From assembly GCA_029721435.1 (NCBI GenBank), contig CM056573.1, forward strand, positions 154,781,322 to 154,845,321: DNA of 64,000 nucleotides, given 5' to 3'. The notes under the pieces are model-generated. The model made no database searches and was not told the origin of the DNA. It saw nothing but the letters and a program-made list of their open reading frames with translations. The translations under genes and the position numbers were made by a program. Shown here in pieces: positions 21,301-33,169 of the stretch. The number at the start of each line of letters is the position of its first letter. Position 1 is the first letter of the stretch. This stretch comes from Gymnothorax reevesii. Its lineage: Eukaryota > Chordata > Actinopteri > Anguilliformes > Muraenidae.

Positions 21301-24300
21301 AAGGGGACAAGGGCGAGACTGCACCACACCGTACCAATGATCGCCACGGCAGCCAGCGCCACCACGCACACGGCTGCTATGATCGCAGCAGTGGTGAATC
21401 CTTCTGCGGGTAAAAGCACAAAATGATAGCTGTTAAAATCAAAGGGAATGATCCCACTTCATCTCATCAAGGGTTCTATCTGTATGTGGTGGGTGGTTAT
21501 GGGATTGACAGACAGGATAATGCCACTATAGCCCTCAATTTAAAAGATGGTACATAGAATCATTGAAGAGCTAACAGTGATTGACAGGGTAATGTTAGCA
21601 TTGAAAAGAAAACACTAAAAATATCCCTGCATGAGGGTATATTCACCATGAACTTTAAGGAAATCTTGGCATCAGTCAATACATTATGTACTGTCTATGA
21701 GAGTAAACACACATGCACACATGATATTTTAAAAAAAAAAATCAATCTGGTTACAGGAATAAATTTAGTTTGACAAACTGAAATGTGATATCCTGCTAAT
21801 AATGAAAAACTGTCCAATCACTCGAAGAGGGCTTGTGAGAGTTGAGCATCAGATATACAGACCAAGCTATTATTCTCCAGTGAATACAATATTTGTAAGC
21901 AAACGGAGGTGAGTTGCAGGTTTAAACCAAGAGTGGAACTCTGATTGGTACAACACTTTACATAAAATATATCAGTATTTATTCATTAATAGTGATTTTT
22001 TTTTTCTTTAATATACCTTCTACAATGAAAAATGTTCAGTATTAACACTACACTGACACTGATTACAGACACAGGGATGTAAATGTTCTATAAGAGTAAA
22101 ACACGTGTATTCGCAGTTAACACTGTAAATAAGCTGTTTCATACACACATCTTTCTCCATTTTCAGACAGGTTGAAGACTGTACTTTACCCTGGTCACTA
22201 GCTTTAGCGTCAACAGTCCCCATTGGTACTGGCCCACTTCCAACGGCCTTCACACTTTTGCCCTTTACTTGGTCTTCAATAACGACATTCCCTGCAATGT
22301 AAAATATTAGGTAATTAGGTAATTGATATCTGCAACACTCCTGCAATTCCAAAATCAAGTCTAGGACATTAGCTCATGTAGTAATGCACAATCAAACAGT
22401 ACTGATCCGTCACACCTTACGCCCCACGCAGAAAAGGTAAAACTTCGGGAATAGCAAAGGGAACTTACGTCCATCTTCGTCGTCCTCTACAAAAAAATAC
22501 AAGCAAAAGGGTAATGAGGTTCAGAGAAAAGCTGTGGCACAATGTGCCCTTGATTATTTATTTAAACTATAAAAAAATGCAGTAGCCATTTAAACATAAA
22601 TAAACTCCAGCCATTCTAACAGCTATTTGTATGTGAAGACAAATCAAAGTTAATTTTGGCAATTAAGTGTGTACAGTGGAATTACATACCAGGCTTAAGA
22701 CCGCAGCATTTTGCCTCTGCTTCAAGCAAAAGGGCATTAAGTAATTTTCACTGTGTTCCCAAAAGTTGTTTGGAGGGAGACCAAAGAATTTAAGAGGGAT
22801 TGAGGCTACGTTTCATTCAGCTCACGTTTTAACTTTCAAATTAATGCAGGTTTTTTGGTTTTTGGCTTGGCAAGTTCAGTTAATGGCATAAATAGCTATG
22901 GCCTTCATATTAAAGGCCCAAGTATTATCTTATAACAAATTCCTTCTTCTATTAGCAAAGGCATTACTAATTGCTGATTGAGAAACACTACAAACCGTTG
23001 TCCCCAGAAGCTTCATTTTCTTCTTGTGTTTCTGATGTGACTGAGGGAGAAAAGAGGGTACAGATTAAGCTGGCCTCTATTCAGCACAGCAATGAAAAAC
23101 ACATTATTCTAACCACCATTAGAATCACATTAATGTCTATTAGCTTTGGTCTTTAAATTATGATACATTCCGTTTGGCAGGGGTGGCGCTCCGTTCTATC
23201 ACATTATATTTCTTAAAAACACAAATTCCAAGCCACTGCAGCATTTCCCATTTGATCAACATCTCTGATAAAATTACCCAGTGGTTTACAGAATGGAATA
23301 TTCAAATTCTAAAGACACAATGTCGTTTGGTAGTTGTGGCTCATTCCACATAGCACAATGATTGCACCCAACCTGAAAAGCTGTCAGACTCGCTACTCAC
23401 AATGAGGAGTCATCCTACAAAATGGCTATAATGTCTATCAGGCATAAGAGAAGCCGAGAAAGCCATTCTATTCAAAACTCAGGCATTTCTTATCTCCCGT
23501 CACTCACCGTGCAGGAGCTATGGTATTGGGCTCCGTGCGTGCGTGTGTGCGTCTGTCAACACATTTTGCTTTATCTCATCAATTATTTAAGGTACAGGCT
23601 CCTAATTTTTAATGGACATGCATCTGATAAAGTCCTACAGATGACATGCCTGAAGATGACCTTGGCCTATTTTTTCCAAGGTCACTGGCCTAAAAATATC
23701 ATCAAAAGCTTTGATAATTTGCTTTAGGCATATTCTTTAGAAAGTGGGCACACTTAGTCCCATTCCCCTTTACTCAAGTAAATTAAAAATTAATGTCAAA
23801 CAAATGTGGCATATGAATCTTTGTTGAACAAGAAGCCTTCGCCAAAAATATGGGAGCAGTCCATGCCACCATTTCTGAAATATGGGGTTATTTAATTTTG
23901 ACAATGAATGTTATTGGATGGAATAATTTAAAATACAGAGGACAGAAAATATTTACAAATTACATGTCTGCGATCCCTTGGATATAATAATTTATCTAAA
24001 ATGAATGCAGTTTTGTATTTAAGATGGGAAGTGCCTGCAAGAGCTTGTTGCTTATTACTGTCCTGAGTCATTCATGAAAATAATACTGTTGATGATGTTA
24101 CATTGGACAGAATTTAATTCAACAGTATTATCCGTCCAGTTGAATCATTCGCACACCAAAAATGAGCCGGTACATGGGGAATCCTCATCAAAACACATGG
24201 CGAGTATCGGAGTACGAGCACGGAGTACTCGAACATTTGTTCCGCAATTAATCAACCGACTACCCAAAAGTATCCATCAAAATGACATATTTCAACTGTA

Positions 24301-26339
24301 AAAGACTTTGATAATTAGCTTGATGCGAATGTTACTTTCTGGATGGAATTATTTGCTTGAATTAAGCTCACTTACATCTTGCTGGCTCAGCCGTCAACGA
24401 AATCACCGCTAGTCTGCACAAGTGGCAGTATGATTCACCATCTCCTTGTTCTGGCGGGCAAATGTAGATTGCGTGCCGAATGTTGCGAATGTTATAGACA
24501 TCCGATGGACGGAAATAATGTTAGCAACCTAAAGATCACTTTATTTCAAGGGGACTGTTAACTGGGATCAAATTATGTGGTTAGCACATTGTGCAAACAA
24601 AAGAAAATAGTTTATGAGGGACAGCCAAGTTTCAGTCCAAGGCACTTGCTTGTCAGGCCCGTTGTTGTGAACGTTACTGTGTTGGATGGAAATAAACTTA
24701 ACGTTCACGACTGCAATAAACCATGGGCTTTGAAAAGTGGGACTATATCCGTCTTCTTAATTGCTGAAATTTTGAAATTAATTTACAATTACCCAAAAAG
24801 TATGAATACTACAATAAGGTTTCTGCTCACATAGATACTTTATTCCATACTGTCAGTGATGTATGGGTAACCCACATACAGTTCGCAATAAAAAACAAGC
24901 CTACCTATTGTTTTTCTCCTACACCACCCCTGCCCACTGTCTGTACAATCTATCTTTATCTTATCAACATTTTCAGTTACAGGCTCCCAATTGGCTCCCG
25001 CCGCCCAAGTGGCAAGGGGGCTACGGTATCGGGCTCCATCCATGCGTGCGTCCGTCCATGTGTGCGCCCGTCAACAAAAACTTCAACATTTTGTTGATCT
25101 TAACGGCGAGAGCTTCTGGGGCTGCCAGTGCCCGATATTAACCAGTGGCTCCTAACTTCAGTCCTGGGGAACCCCTGTGGATGCTGGTTTTTGTTCCAAC
25201 CTCAACTGCAATTAATTTTAAACAGCTGTCAATTTTTTTAATGAGGTCCTATTTAATGTTTAAAGGGACTGATTTCCTTCTTGACACACATTGTCCGAAA
25301 TACCTATTGCTGCATGCTTTGTAGGATAAAGATTATGCTTCATGGGTACACATCCTTAACTGAACAAATTCAAGACGGTGGTAAATCTATACAGCCCTAA
25401 TTGCGTTGCTGAACAGGCGATCTCCCCCCCACCCCCTTCCACAAAGCAGGCTCTTACTCAGTTAATTTGTCATTTAATTGGTCAGTGTGAACATGTGTCC
25501 AGACCTTCACCAATCAAAACCTAATTGATTCTTTAATTTCACCAGTTTGAATTTCCACCAGTTTTTATGCAAAAAAAAAAAAACGTACAAGACAGGGTGA
25601 CATGAATATGGGACTCTTCATGTCTTGAATGGCTATATCTGATGGGATTTGGTTTAGAAGTGTAATAATCCACACAAGCATAAATATTGCAATTAAAAAA
25701 AAAAATTATACCGAGTTAAAATTCTGGAATTGCAATTTTGGAGGGAATAAAAACCAGAATATAAAGTAAGTCCCCAGGACCAACATTAAGAACTTCAGTC
25801 CTAAAGTATTAGAACCCTAGGATGAAGTCAGGATCACCTCATACAAAAATACTGTACATTGGTTCAATAAAATTACAGATGTGCACAGCCTCTCCCTGGG
25901 TGAGCAATTCCAACCCTAGTGGGCAGCGTGTATGCCAGTTTTATTCCCACCACTTACCCAGACTCAATTAACTAACTGGCTTGACAAACAATTGTGGGAT
26001 TTTATCGTCAATTAGATCACAATAAAAGATTTCATTTGAGGGGACAAGAACAACTTCAGCCGTCATTCATGAGCTTTTCATGAAGTGCAGCCGGAAAGTA
26101 AGAATTCATAAATGGCCGGGCTAATGAAGTGCTTTTAAGTACATTTAGGCCAGAAGTTAGACTGAAAGCCAGGAGCGGACCACCCTCCAGGATTGGACTA
26201 GCCCACTATTATTCAAAAACAACAGATTTTAATCAGTCTACAAGCTACGCACAACCAAGTTAAAAGATAGGAACATAATGCACTTACCTGCTGCACTTAG
26301 GACCAAACACAGAATAAGGAGTCGCAACATCTTTAACCA
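18285..26339 (-). CDS. Small type I membrane protein, acidic ectodomain, CRB3-like tail layout (spliced)
   Basis: Seven exons join without a break into 366 nt, 121 residues plus stop: 26330-26288, 23040-22996, 22486-22469, 22291-22190, 21403-21335, 20791-20749 and 18330-18285. Residues 1-15 are a signal peptide (MLRLLILCLVLSAAG). The ectodomain, of about 55 residues, starts very acidic (EENEASGDN, EDDEDG) and lacks cysteine. One membrane span follows (TTAAIIAAVCVVALAAVAII, then AVILV). The tail begins RRHMQNRQQGVYSVPVEQ and ends KSAI. Five internal introns are phase 1 and the last is phase 2. The juxtamembrane basic-GVY pattern and C-terminal S-A-I recall CRB3 and glycophorin C (FERM-binding then PDZ-binding), but I cannot assign an orthologue. 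An in-frame extra exon may exist at 22716-22690. The ATG exon begins in 5' UTR with its own acceptor, so a non-coding first exon lies further right. Confidence 0.72.
18331..18402 (-). repeat. GA-repeat acting as polypyrimidine tract of the last intron
   Basis: On the plus strand this is an interrupted (GA)n run. On the minus strand it is a C/T run of about 65 nt ending exactly at the AG of the last exon, so it probably doubles as the splice acceptor tract. Confidence 0.6.
18889..19127. repeat. Short dispersed repeat with inverted CCCCCCGCAACA ends and CA-rich core
   Basis: The left end reads GGATACCCCCCGCAACA and the right end GTTGCGGGGGGATAT, an inverted pair. The core carries a CA/CG-rich microsatellite (about 19009-19072). 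The ATATCCCC-style ends resemble those of repeat B at 35.7 kb. Confidence 0.5.
20749..20791 (-). CDS. Membrane protein gene, end of span and basic juxtamembrane exon
   Basis: Acceptor TTTTGTTTTTCAG, donor GTAAGA, 43 nt. It encodes AVILVRRHMQNRQQ and two bases of Gly. The basic residues right after the span fix the cytoplasmic side. Confidence 0.7.
21335..21403 (-). CDS. Membrane protein gene, transmembrane exon
   Basis: Acceptor TTTTACCCGCAG, donor GTACGG, 69 nt, phase 1 at both ends. It encodes EGFTTAAIIAAVCVVALAAV, then AII: a clean hydrophobic span. Confidence 0.72.
22190..22291 (-). CDS. Membrane protein gene, main ectodomain exon
   Basis: Acceptor TACATTGCAG, donor GTAAAG, 102 nt, phase 1 at both ends. 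It encodes 34 residues starting RNVVIEDQVKGKSVKAVGSG and ending TVDAKASDQ. They are Ser/Thr/Gly/Pro-containing, without cysteine, and a possible glycosylated stalk. Confidence 0.65.
22469..22486 (-). CDS. Membrane protein gene, 18-nt acidic microexon
   Basis: TTTTTTTGTAG acceptor and GTAAGT donor bracket 18 nt encoding EDDEDG in the common phase-1 frame. Being symmetric, it could be skipped without frame loss. Confidence 0.6.
22690..22716 (-). CDS. Possible optional 27-nt exon of the membrane protein gene
   Basis: CTTGAAGCAG acceptor and GTATGT donor bracket 27 nt that keep the phase-1 frame and would insert EAKCCGLKP before the acidic EDDEDG. It is the only source of ectodomain cysteines. 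The acceptor tract is mediocre, so use is uncertain. Confidence 0.35.
22996..23040 (-). CDS. Membrane protein gene, second coding exon
   Basis: Acceptor CTCCCTCAG; the donor GTTTGT is weak. The 45 nt encode VTSETQEENEASGDN in the phase-1 frame, directly after the signal peptide. Confidence 0.6.
23505..23610. repeat. Dispersed repeat fragment, GGGCTCCGTGCGTGCGTG type
   Basis: AGCTATGGTATTGGGCTCCG with a CGTGCGTGTGTGCGTCTGTC run is shared, with changes, with 25015-25085. A shorter relative occurs near 55775-55805. Confidence 0.4.
23900..24710. repeat. Degenerate tandem-like repeats around a GAATGTTA...GGATGGAA core
   Basis: Related words occur at about 23905, 24087, 24327, 24486 and 24668, for example GCGAATGTTACTTTCTGGAT and GTGAACGTTACTGTGTTGGA, spaced roughly 160-240 bp. 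The similarity is diffuse; it may be an old satellite-like array in an intron of the minus-strand gene. Confidence 0.3.
24945..25085. repeat. Dispersed repeat fragment, CTACGGTATCGGGCTCC type
   Basis: CTACGGTATCGGGCTCCATC followed by ATGCGTGCGTCCGTCCATGT. Same family as 23505-23610. Confidence 0.4.
25142..25800. mobile_element. hAT-like palindromic MITE, decayed
   Basis: Starts GGCTCCTAACTTCAGTCCTG and ends with an inverted GTCCCCAGGACCAACATTAA. The start and the GCTGGTTTTTGTTCCAACC block match the family at 46610-46842. The interior is diverged, so borders are approximate. Confidence 0.45.
26288..26339 (-). CDS. Membrane protein gene, signal peptide exon
   Basis: Coding part 26330-26288 starts at ATG and ends at donor GTAAGT after MLRLLILCLVLSAA. 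The exon opens at 26339 after acceptor TCTCTCCTGTAG, with nine bases of 5' UTR. A non-coding first exon must lie at higher coordinates. Confidence 0.72.
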
Positions 26340-28905
26340 CTACAGGAGAGAAATAAGGAATATTCAGCGGTTGGAAACATCACTAGTGGTATCAAATAAG
26401 AATGAGACAGAAATGCACAAAAATACGGGTGAAAGTAGACTATAAACTCATAAGTGTGTGACACTTCACTGGAAACTCGTTGACATATGCATTTAGAAAA
26501 TTAACGTTTTTTAAAACTTCCTACCGTCTAAAATTTTAATTCAATTTGGAATTAATTGGATAGTATGGCCTTTTAAGACAGACGTTCAGCTCCCATCAGA
26601 GGGTACAGCCGTTCAAATCTCTTCTACCACTACAAATTTTCAGCACTTTGTATACCCCTTTACCCCTCCCTTGCTGAAGACCCTATTGTAACGAATGGGT
26701 GGGCAAGTACAGAGGGGGCAACAATCTCCAAATCATGGGTCTGAATTTCTGGCCCACACACTTTTGGCTATATTCTGTGTACGGCTGCCAGAGATTTTCT
26801 GGATTTTATTCAGAGCTATTCACTGCTGCATTTGAAATTAACGGATTAGTGAGCAAGATGATTTGACAAAAACATTTAAAATCCTTCAAATATCTTTTCA
26901 CTTTAATTGCTCATAAGTGCTGTTAACTTGATTTTTTTTTTTTTTTAATTCAGGCAACCCGTGTGAGAATGACCACCTGCTTCCACAAGCATAACATCAA
27001 GCGCAATCATATACAAGTGTGACAAACAGGCATTTTCAACTCAGCTTTTCCTCTGCATCGCTGAAACCCGACATAGGATACTTGCCCACCATCTCTTCGG
27101 AATAAAAAAAAAAGCATGGTGCTGACAATCCTGAAAAATTATGCCACGCTGACCGTTTCTGTTCCGCGTCATGCAGGCTGGACAAAATGCAACTCGATTG
27201 TACAGCTTCATCCCTCTCTGACCTCAAATCTCAATCGACCGTGAGCACAACAAGATGCTTTTTCCACTGAGCTTAGCAAAAAATGGTTCTCTACCACAGT
27301 CCTTAACCGAGGCCACTCAACACACAGCAGTCATCAGTTTAAAAGCTTTATTTGCCCGAGTCATTCTACTGTGTCTTTTTTATTACAGTGCGCCAAGCTT
27401 TCATCAAACATTATTAACCTTTGAAAAGAAACCAACATGATTTACTTCTTATTTCATACAGCACGTCTCCTCCTTTGTGCAAGTCAGCAAAGAACATTGT
27501 GTTTGTATGGTTTCTGTGGTAATACTTCAGAGGAGCAACAAAAGAAGGTTTAAATCCATCTAGGTGAGAAGTCTGGGTACTTTGCAACAGTTTCTGAGAC
27601 AATTTAAGCCACGACAATAATGTTTTCTTAAATAGTTTAGTCAAATCCACGGAGCAGGTGCTGCACATCTGTTTCTTTCCCACGTATCCGCTGCATCAAC
27701 CCTCTCTCTGGGAAAATAGGAGCACAATCACCGGTATTTCTGAACCAGGAAGCACCATCACAGCTTCCTCCTAGAACTGAATGAACTCCAAACCCCTTCC
27801 AAAATTTAGCCAACAGAGCACCATATTTCTGGGATCTGAACATACATTTCACTTCAGACCCCCTTCTTATTGTGATCTCCCAGAATATAGCCAGCAGAGC
27901 CCTCTTTTCCTCTATTGGGAAGTGGGGAGGCCTAACCATCATGCCAGCTCAGTCATTGTTATCAAAACCATTGTGTTCAGACCAAACTTCCTCCAGCTAA
28001 TGACAGAGCCACTGCAGGCCAGCATGGCCACATTTGGGAGACCAGTTCTGAAAGGAAACATCCTTGGGAACGAAGTCCCCCACTTTTCTTTCTTTTTTTT
28101 TTTGTTATAACTGCTACTTCCGGAATATCTGGCCAACTTTCAGTAGAGACTTGGCGCAGATTACAAGTCCCATGAAAAGGTCAGGCTCATTGATAAATCC
28201 ATTCATTCAGACCAGCTGTTGCTGGTTTTGTCCAGTTTGTTGCAGGGAAAGAAATTTAGCTAAGCTTCATGCCATCCCTGTTCTCCTTTCTCCATTACAA
28301 AAAATGTGCATTTAGACATTTCATTCACTTCTCATTGTAATTAGTCTTAATTGCCTTACTGGCCACAAAGATCTGTTGGAACACACCACCACTAATGGAT
28401 ACAGGCTGTAAAATGCCGAAATAAAAAAGGAGGCAATAGACATTACCAAAGAAGCAACATTAAAATCCCTTCAAGATAAAATTTTATTTGAGAGTTACTT
28501 TGGGTGAAACATTAAGATTGTTTAATTGAGAAGAATACTAATACACCGCAAAGACTCTCTGCCAAATGCCATGTGAAGCGTGTAGTGAATAAATTTAGAT
28601 GTATTTGTACTGAAATGCACATTGAGCCTTGCTTGTCTATTTCTGCAATAATTTCACCTCCACTCAATTTGCACTTTTAGAGTTAAACTCATGAACACTG
28701 CCCCCAGGTCAGTCCCTGCGAACAGAAACTGAGTGCATATGTCTGATGATCATAGATCAAGACGAGTGCTGCAAGGAAACAGCCACTTGGATGACTATGA
28801 TTGCTCTCTTCAGTTTTTTTAGCTGTTTTTTTTTTTTATTCTGACAGGAAGATGAGACAAGCAAGAAAACACATGGGCCTGTGAGAGTGCACGTGTGTGT
28901 GCGTG

Positions 28906-28941
28906 TACACACACACACACACACAGACACACGCACACGCA

Positions 28942-28982
<41 letters not shown>
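28906..28982. repeat. (AC)n microsatellite
   Basis: Near-continuous ACACAC with a few G interruptions. Confidence 0.9.
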
Positions 28983-30213
28983 ACTGTAGCTAATTGCTTA
29001 AACAATAGCTTGCTACAAGCTGACAACCGTAAAAAAAAAAATGTTCATAGTGTTCTTTTTTTTGGAGGTCAACCGGCAGACCATGTCCTACCTTCCCCTG
29101 TGAAGCTGCTGACAGTCAAAAATTTGAGACGAGTGATAAGTATCAGTTTTGACTGACTGACAGATAGAAACTAAGCAGATGTGGTCAAAAGGTCTGATCT
29201 AGTCTAACTTTCAGGCAAGTCACATACAGCTCAAAACAGTCATTAGCTTCTGCTACAACTGTTCGTAAATTCCTGACTTATGGACCCAACCTTGAATGAA
29301 TCTTTCATTCTGTGGAATGGCCACCTTCATTTAGGAAGAACTGATCTTTTAAAATATTATTTCCCCGTCCCACTTTATTCTAATTCAGTGGAGAGAGAAA
29401 TAATTCTTACTGGAATGTTGATTGTTTTGTTGTGTTGATTGACAAGAGAATCAAAAAACCTTGTTTCCCCCTGTCATTCAATGCAAACACTGAAATGGTA
29501 GCACTGAAACACTGAAAGCTGAGCTTCATATTATTACTGTGGTACAAATAAAAGCATAAAATGCATAATGCAGCTTGGAGAGCCATACAAAGCTACAATT
29601 CAGGGCACAATGCAAACTCCTGTGCCTGATTTGCATCATTTAAATGTTAAATAACATTTAGTATGAACCGAATTTCAACATAGTGAACTGTATGAAAATC
29701 AGCTTGCATGTGCTCTGAGTATGGATGAGATTGGAACATTCAAGCTAAGGTAGTTTGCATCCCTCTGTCCAGCTCAAGAAAGAGGGGTTTCAAGAATTTT
29801 TCCCTTATAAGGCCTGCCAGTGGTGCCATTACTGCAGATTAAGGAACAGAAGTCTGAACTTCCTTCCTACAGTTAAAAGCCCCTTTTGTGAATTGACTCA
29901 TAGATCCTGAGTCGTGACTACACTAGTCACAAATGTAATGTGTAAAAGGCCAACAACTATCATTTGCAGTAAAGGGTATTTGGCCAATACACTGCCAGTC
30001 CATACAGTAAACACTGATTCAATGCCTCTTAAATTACTGGTATTCTAAATGACTCCTTTCAGAAAATCACCAATATTTTCAATATTATAATCTCATCAGC
30101 AAGTTTCTTCAAGACACTTTTTGGCAAAATTACCAAAACACCTTATTGAGTCTGCTCTGATATACTCACAAATCTGCTTGAAATAACTTGGGTATTTTGG
30201 ATGTATAAATGAA

Positions 30214-30262
30214 TTCTAATAATAATAATAATAACAACAATAACAATACTTATAATAATAAA
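30214..30262. repeat. (AAT)n-rich microsatellite
   Basis: TAATAATAATAATAATAACA and relatives, interrupted by AAC units. Confidence 0.8.
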
Positions 30263-30529
30263 AACTGTTGGATTGTTTCAGTTTTTAGTACTAACACCAA
30301 AATCTTAGTAATAAGTTGTAGTTTCAGATCTTTGAATATATAATAAGTAATGATATTTGGTAGAGCAGGTTGCAATACTTAGTTGTTTACTTTCTAAACT
30401 TTTTTCTCAAGTGTATTCAAACTGGTAGCCAATAAAAACGCATGATAAAGGACAAACCACATGAGACTGTAATGATCTGGCGACATGGTAAATCCAGTCG
30501 CATTGCAATGTAAAAGCATTATTTTCCCC

Positions 30530-31170
30530 CTTTAAAGGGGAACTCTGGTGTGAAATTGACTTGGGGTGTATTGAAACATGATAAAGAGTATTAACTTTTG
30601 TCGAATACCCCGCCTCCGTACCCAACATTTTGAAATACAGGGCTTTTTAGCCAAAGCTCAATGGTAGTTAATGGGGCATTGCATTGCCATGCAAAGAAAT
30701 TGCTATTTTTTTCATCATTAACAAGGCTCAAAGTAGCTCCATACTTCATTAGTGGAATTCCGAGAGCCCTGACATTTAAAACGAGGCACTGAAAATGTAC
30801 AGGTAGTTTATTAGAAAAGATCGTTTATGCAGACAGTACCTTGAGATAGTTTCCACATGCCACCCATCTTGAAAGTCACGATAAGTTAATTGACGAGCAC
30901 GAACGAATCAATAGGATGGGGAACAATAGGATGGGGAATAATCGGAAGATCGACGTAATTATGAAAAGGCACATCTACACTACACTATAAGATGTAGCTA
31001 CGCAAGAGAGTTTGTAGGAAAATGTGGAGTGCTGTGGGTTGAAGGACAGATGGAAGGACAATAATCATTCACGTCCTTCTGTCATACTTGGGTCAGAACT
31101 TCTAATCCGCTCCACATTTTTCTACAAACTCTAATATGTAGCCACATCTTATGTGTATGACATATATATA
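30530..31170. repeat. Repeat starting TTTAAAGGGGAACTCTGG with internal palindrome
   Basis: The beginning, TTTAAAGGGGAACTCTGGTG, has the look of a TTAA-flanked MITE end. A hairpin at 30989-31150 has two 41-bp arms, with TTTGTAGGAAAATGTGGAG against CTCCACATTTTTCTACAAA. I cannot place the right border. Confidence 0.4.
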
Positions 31171-31287
31171 TATATCAGCGCCGGCTGGTGAACTGGCGGT
31201 AGGGTAGGCTCAAAACAATCCCTTAAAATTAATGATTGGTCATGACTTGTTTCCAATCATTAATTTCAATTACCATTACTTCATTTA

Positions 31288-32484
31288 CAACCCCAATTCT
31301 GAAATAGTTGGGAGTAAGTGTAAATTGTGAATAAAATCAAAATGCCATGACTTTCAGATCACATGAGCCAATATGTTGTTAAAAATAGAGCATAGATAAT
31401 TTTCATATGTTGGAACTGAGACATTTTACATTTTTATCCATGAAATGAGCTTATTTCAAATTTTCTGGCTGCAACAGGTCTAAAAAAGTTGGGACACAGG
31501 AAAAAAAGGGCTGAAAAAGCTATTAATATATAAGAGAATCAGCAGAAAGAACATTTAGCAAGTGATTAAGTTAACCGGCATCAGGTGTATGATTGGTTAT
31601 AAAAGTGTCTTAGAGAGGCTGAGTCTCTCAAAAGTAAAGATGGTCAGAAGCTCTCCAACCTGTGAAGGCTTGCATAAAAAAAATTGTGGGATACTTTAAA
31701 AACCATGTTCCTCAACGTCAAATTGCGAGGGCTTTGAAGGTCTCATCATGGACAGTGCATAATATCATCATAAGATTCTGTGAAACTGGAAAAATCTCTG
31801 TGTGTAAGGGACAAGGCCGAAAACCTTTACTGGATGCCTGTAATCTTCGGGCCCTCAGACGCCGCTGCATCACTCACCGGCATGATTCTGTCATTGACCT
31901 AACTAAATGAGCCCAGGAATACTTCAAGAAACCACTGTCGGTAAACACAGTCTGCCGTGCCATCCACAGATGCCACCTAAAACTTTATCATGCAAAAAGG
32001 AAGCCATTGTTGAGCATGATCCAGAAGCGTCACAGTGTTCTGTGGGCCAAGGCTCATTTAAAATGGACTGCAACAAAGTGGCAAAGTGTCCTGTGGTCAG
32101 ACGAGTCCAAATTTGACATTCTTGTTGGAAATCATAGGTGTCGTGTCCTCCGGGCTGAAGAGCAGAAAGACCACCCCTCCTGTTATCAGCCTTCAGTTCA
32201 AAAGCCAGCATCTCTGATGGTATGGGGATGCATTAGGGCATATGGTGTGGGACACTTGCATGTTTTAAAAAGCACCACGAATGCTGAAAGGTATATAAAG
32301 GTTTTAGAGCAACATATGCTCCCCTCCAGATGACATCTATTCCAGGGAAGGGCTTGTGTATTTCAGCAGGACAATGCAAAATCACATACTGCAGCTATTA
32401 CAACAGCATGGTTTCCTAGTATAAGAGTCCATGAGCTGAACTGGCCTGCCTGCAGTCCTGATCTTTCACCGATTGAGAACATCA
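31288..32484 (+). mobile_element. Tc1/mariner element, CAACCCCAATTC family, 3'-truncated
   Basis: It starts after TA with CAACCCCAATTCTGAAATAG, has the same long inverted repeat as the 7.5-kb copy, then a plus-strand transposase. Sequence identity to the family stops abruptly after the third-motif region (ATTGAGAACAT), and the right inverted repeat is missing. Confidence 0.8.
31640..32484 (+). pseudogene. Tc1/mariner transposase, frameshifted and truncated
   Basis: 31662-31910 encodes the helix-turn-helix region (VPQRQIARALKVSSWTVHNI). After a stop and a shift, 32007-32333 carries [14 protein letters not shown] (first Asp) and [15 protein letters not shown]. Further on come FQQDNAKSH (second Asp) and SPIEN (third acidic residue) in another frame. 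The C-terminal ~60 residues are lost at the truncation. Confidence 0.82.
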
Positions 32485-33169
32485 CACCAAATGTGTGAGA
32501 GTTGACAGGCAAGGGAAAAAAATCAGTGGTGTACTCGAGGGTATAAACATACATAGAATATACACCTCTTCCTCAGTCAATTTACATTTTAACCACCTAC
32601 CCATTGATATAGGCCTACATAGGGGAGTATGTACCCACTGTTCCTTATCAACCAATCTACCCAATGTACTCAATTATCCAGGCACCACAGCACCACTGGA
32701 AGTATACATCTCAGCTAATGCACATTTTGAACATGGCATTTTTACCTTGAATGCAGCTCTGAGGATAGTTTCTTGAATTTCTGAAGAAGACAAAAACAAA
32801 TAAGCCGAAGCACACTCAATCCCGAGACATATACGGCTGAATTGAGCATAAGTAGAAGAACTAGCTTCACAAGGCCGGAAATCCACAGCGTAGCCTAATA
32901 TTTAAAATAGACCATCACTTCTGAAACTTGGCGACTCCAGCGGCGACATATGTAGACACCAATATTAGAACCAATGCGTCATACAGAAAATTGCCAACTC
33001 AGGTTGGTGTTTCCCAACATCAAAAGGAAAGTGTACTTTTCTGCTCCTCTCAGCCGTGAAAAACGCAAGTACATTCTCACTTCACACTGATGAATCTGAA
33101 TAAATATTGAGTTAAATAGCGGGATATTCTTCTGTTATACATCAGGAATCTACATCTTTGTATTTGCAG
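32485..33169. other. Unassigned stretch
   Basis: No supported feature. Short frames at 32495-32886 on both strands have no recognisable domain. Confidence 0.35.

Larger units (their letters stand above)
26340..30530. other. Mostly unassigned; 5' intron of the minus-strand gene or intergenic
   Basis: No coding exon that I can support. Contains the microsatellites listed separately. An ORF at 27637-27942 on the minus strand has no recognisable domain and weak local repeats (GCCAACAGAGCAC / GCCAGCAGAGCCC). Confidence 0.35.

Noticed and set aside
27637..27942. 101-codon minus-strand frame
   Set aside because: No domain or splice logic; contains a local near-duplicate, probably repeat-derived.
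28757..29156. Frames on both strands over the CA repeat (CVCVCV / HTHTHT runs); also 18936-19154
   Set aside because: Microsatellite translations.
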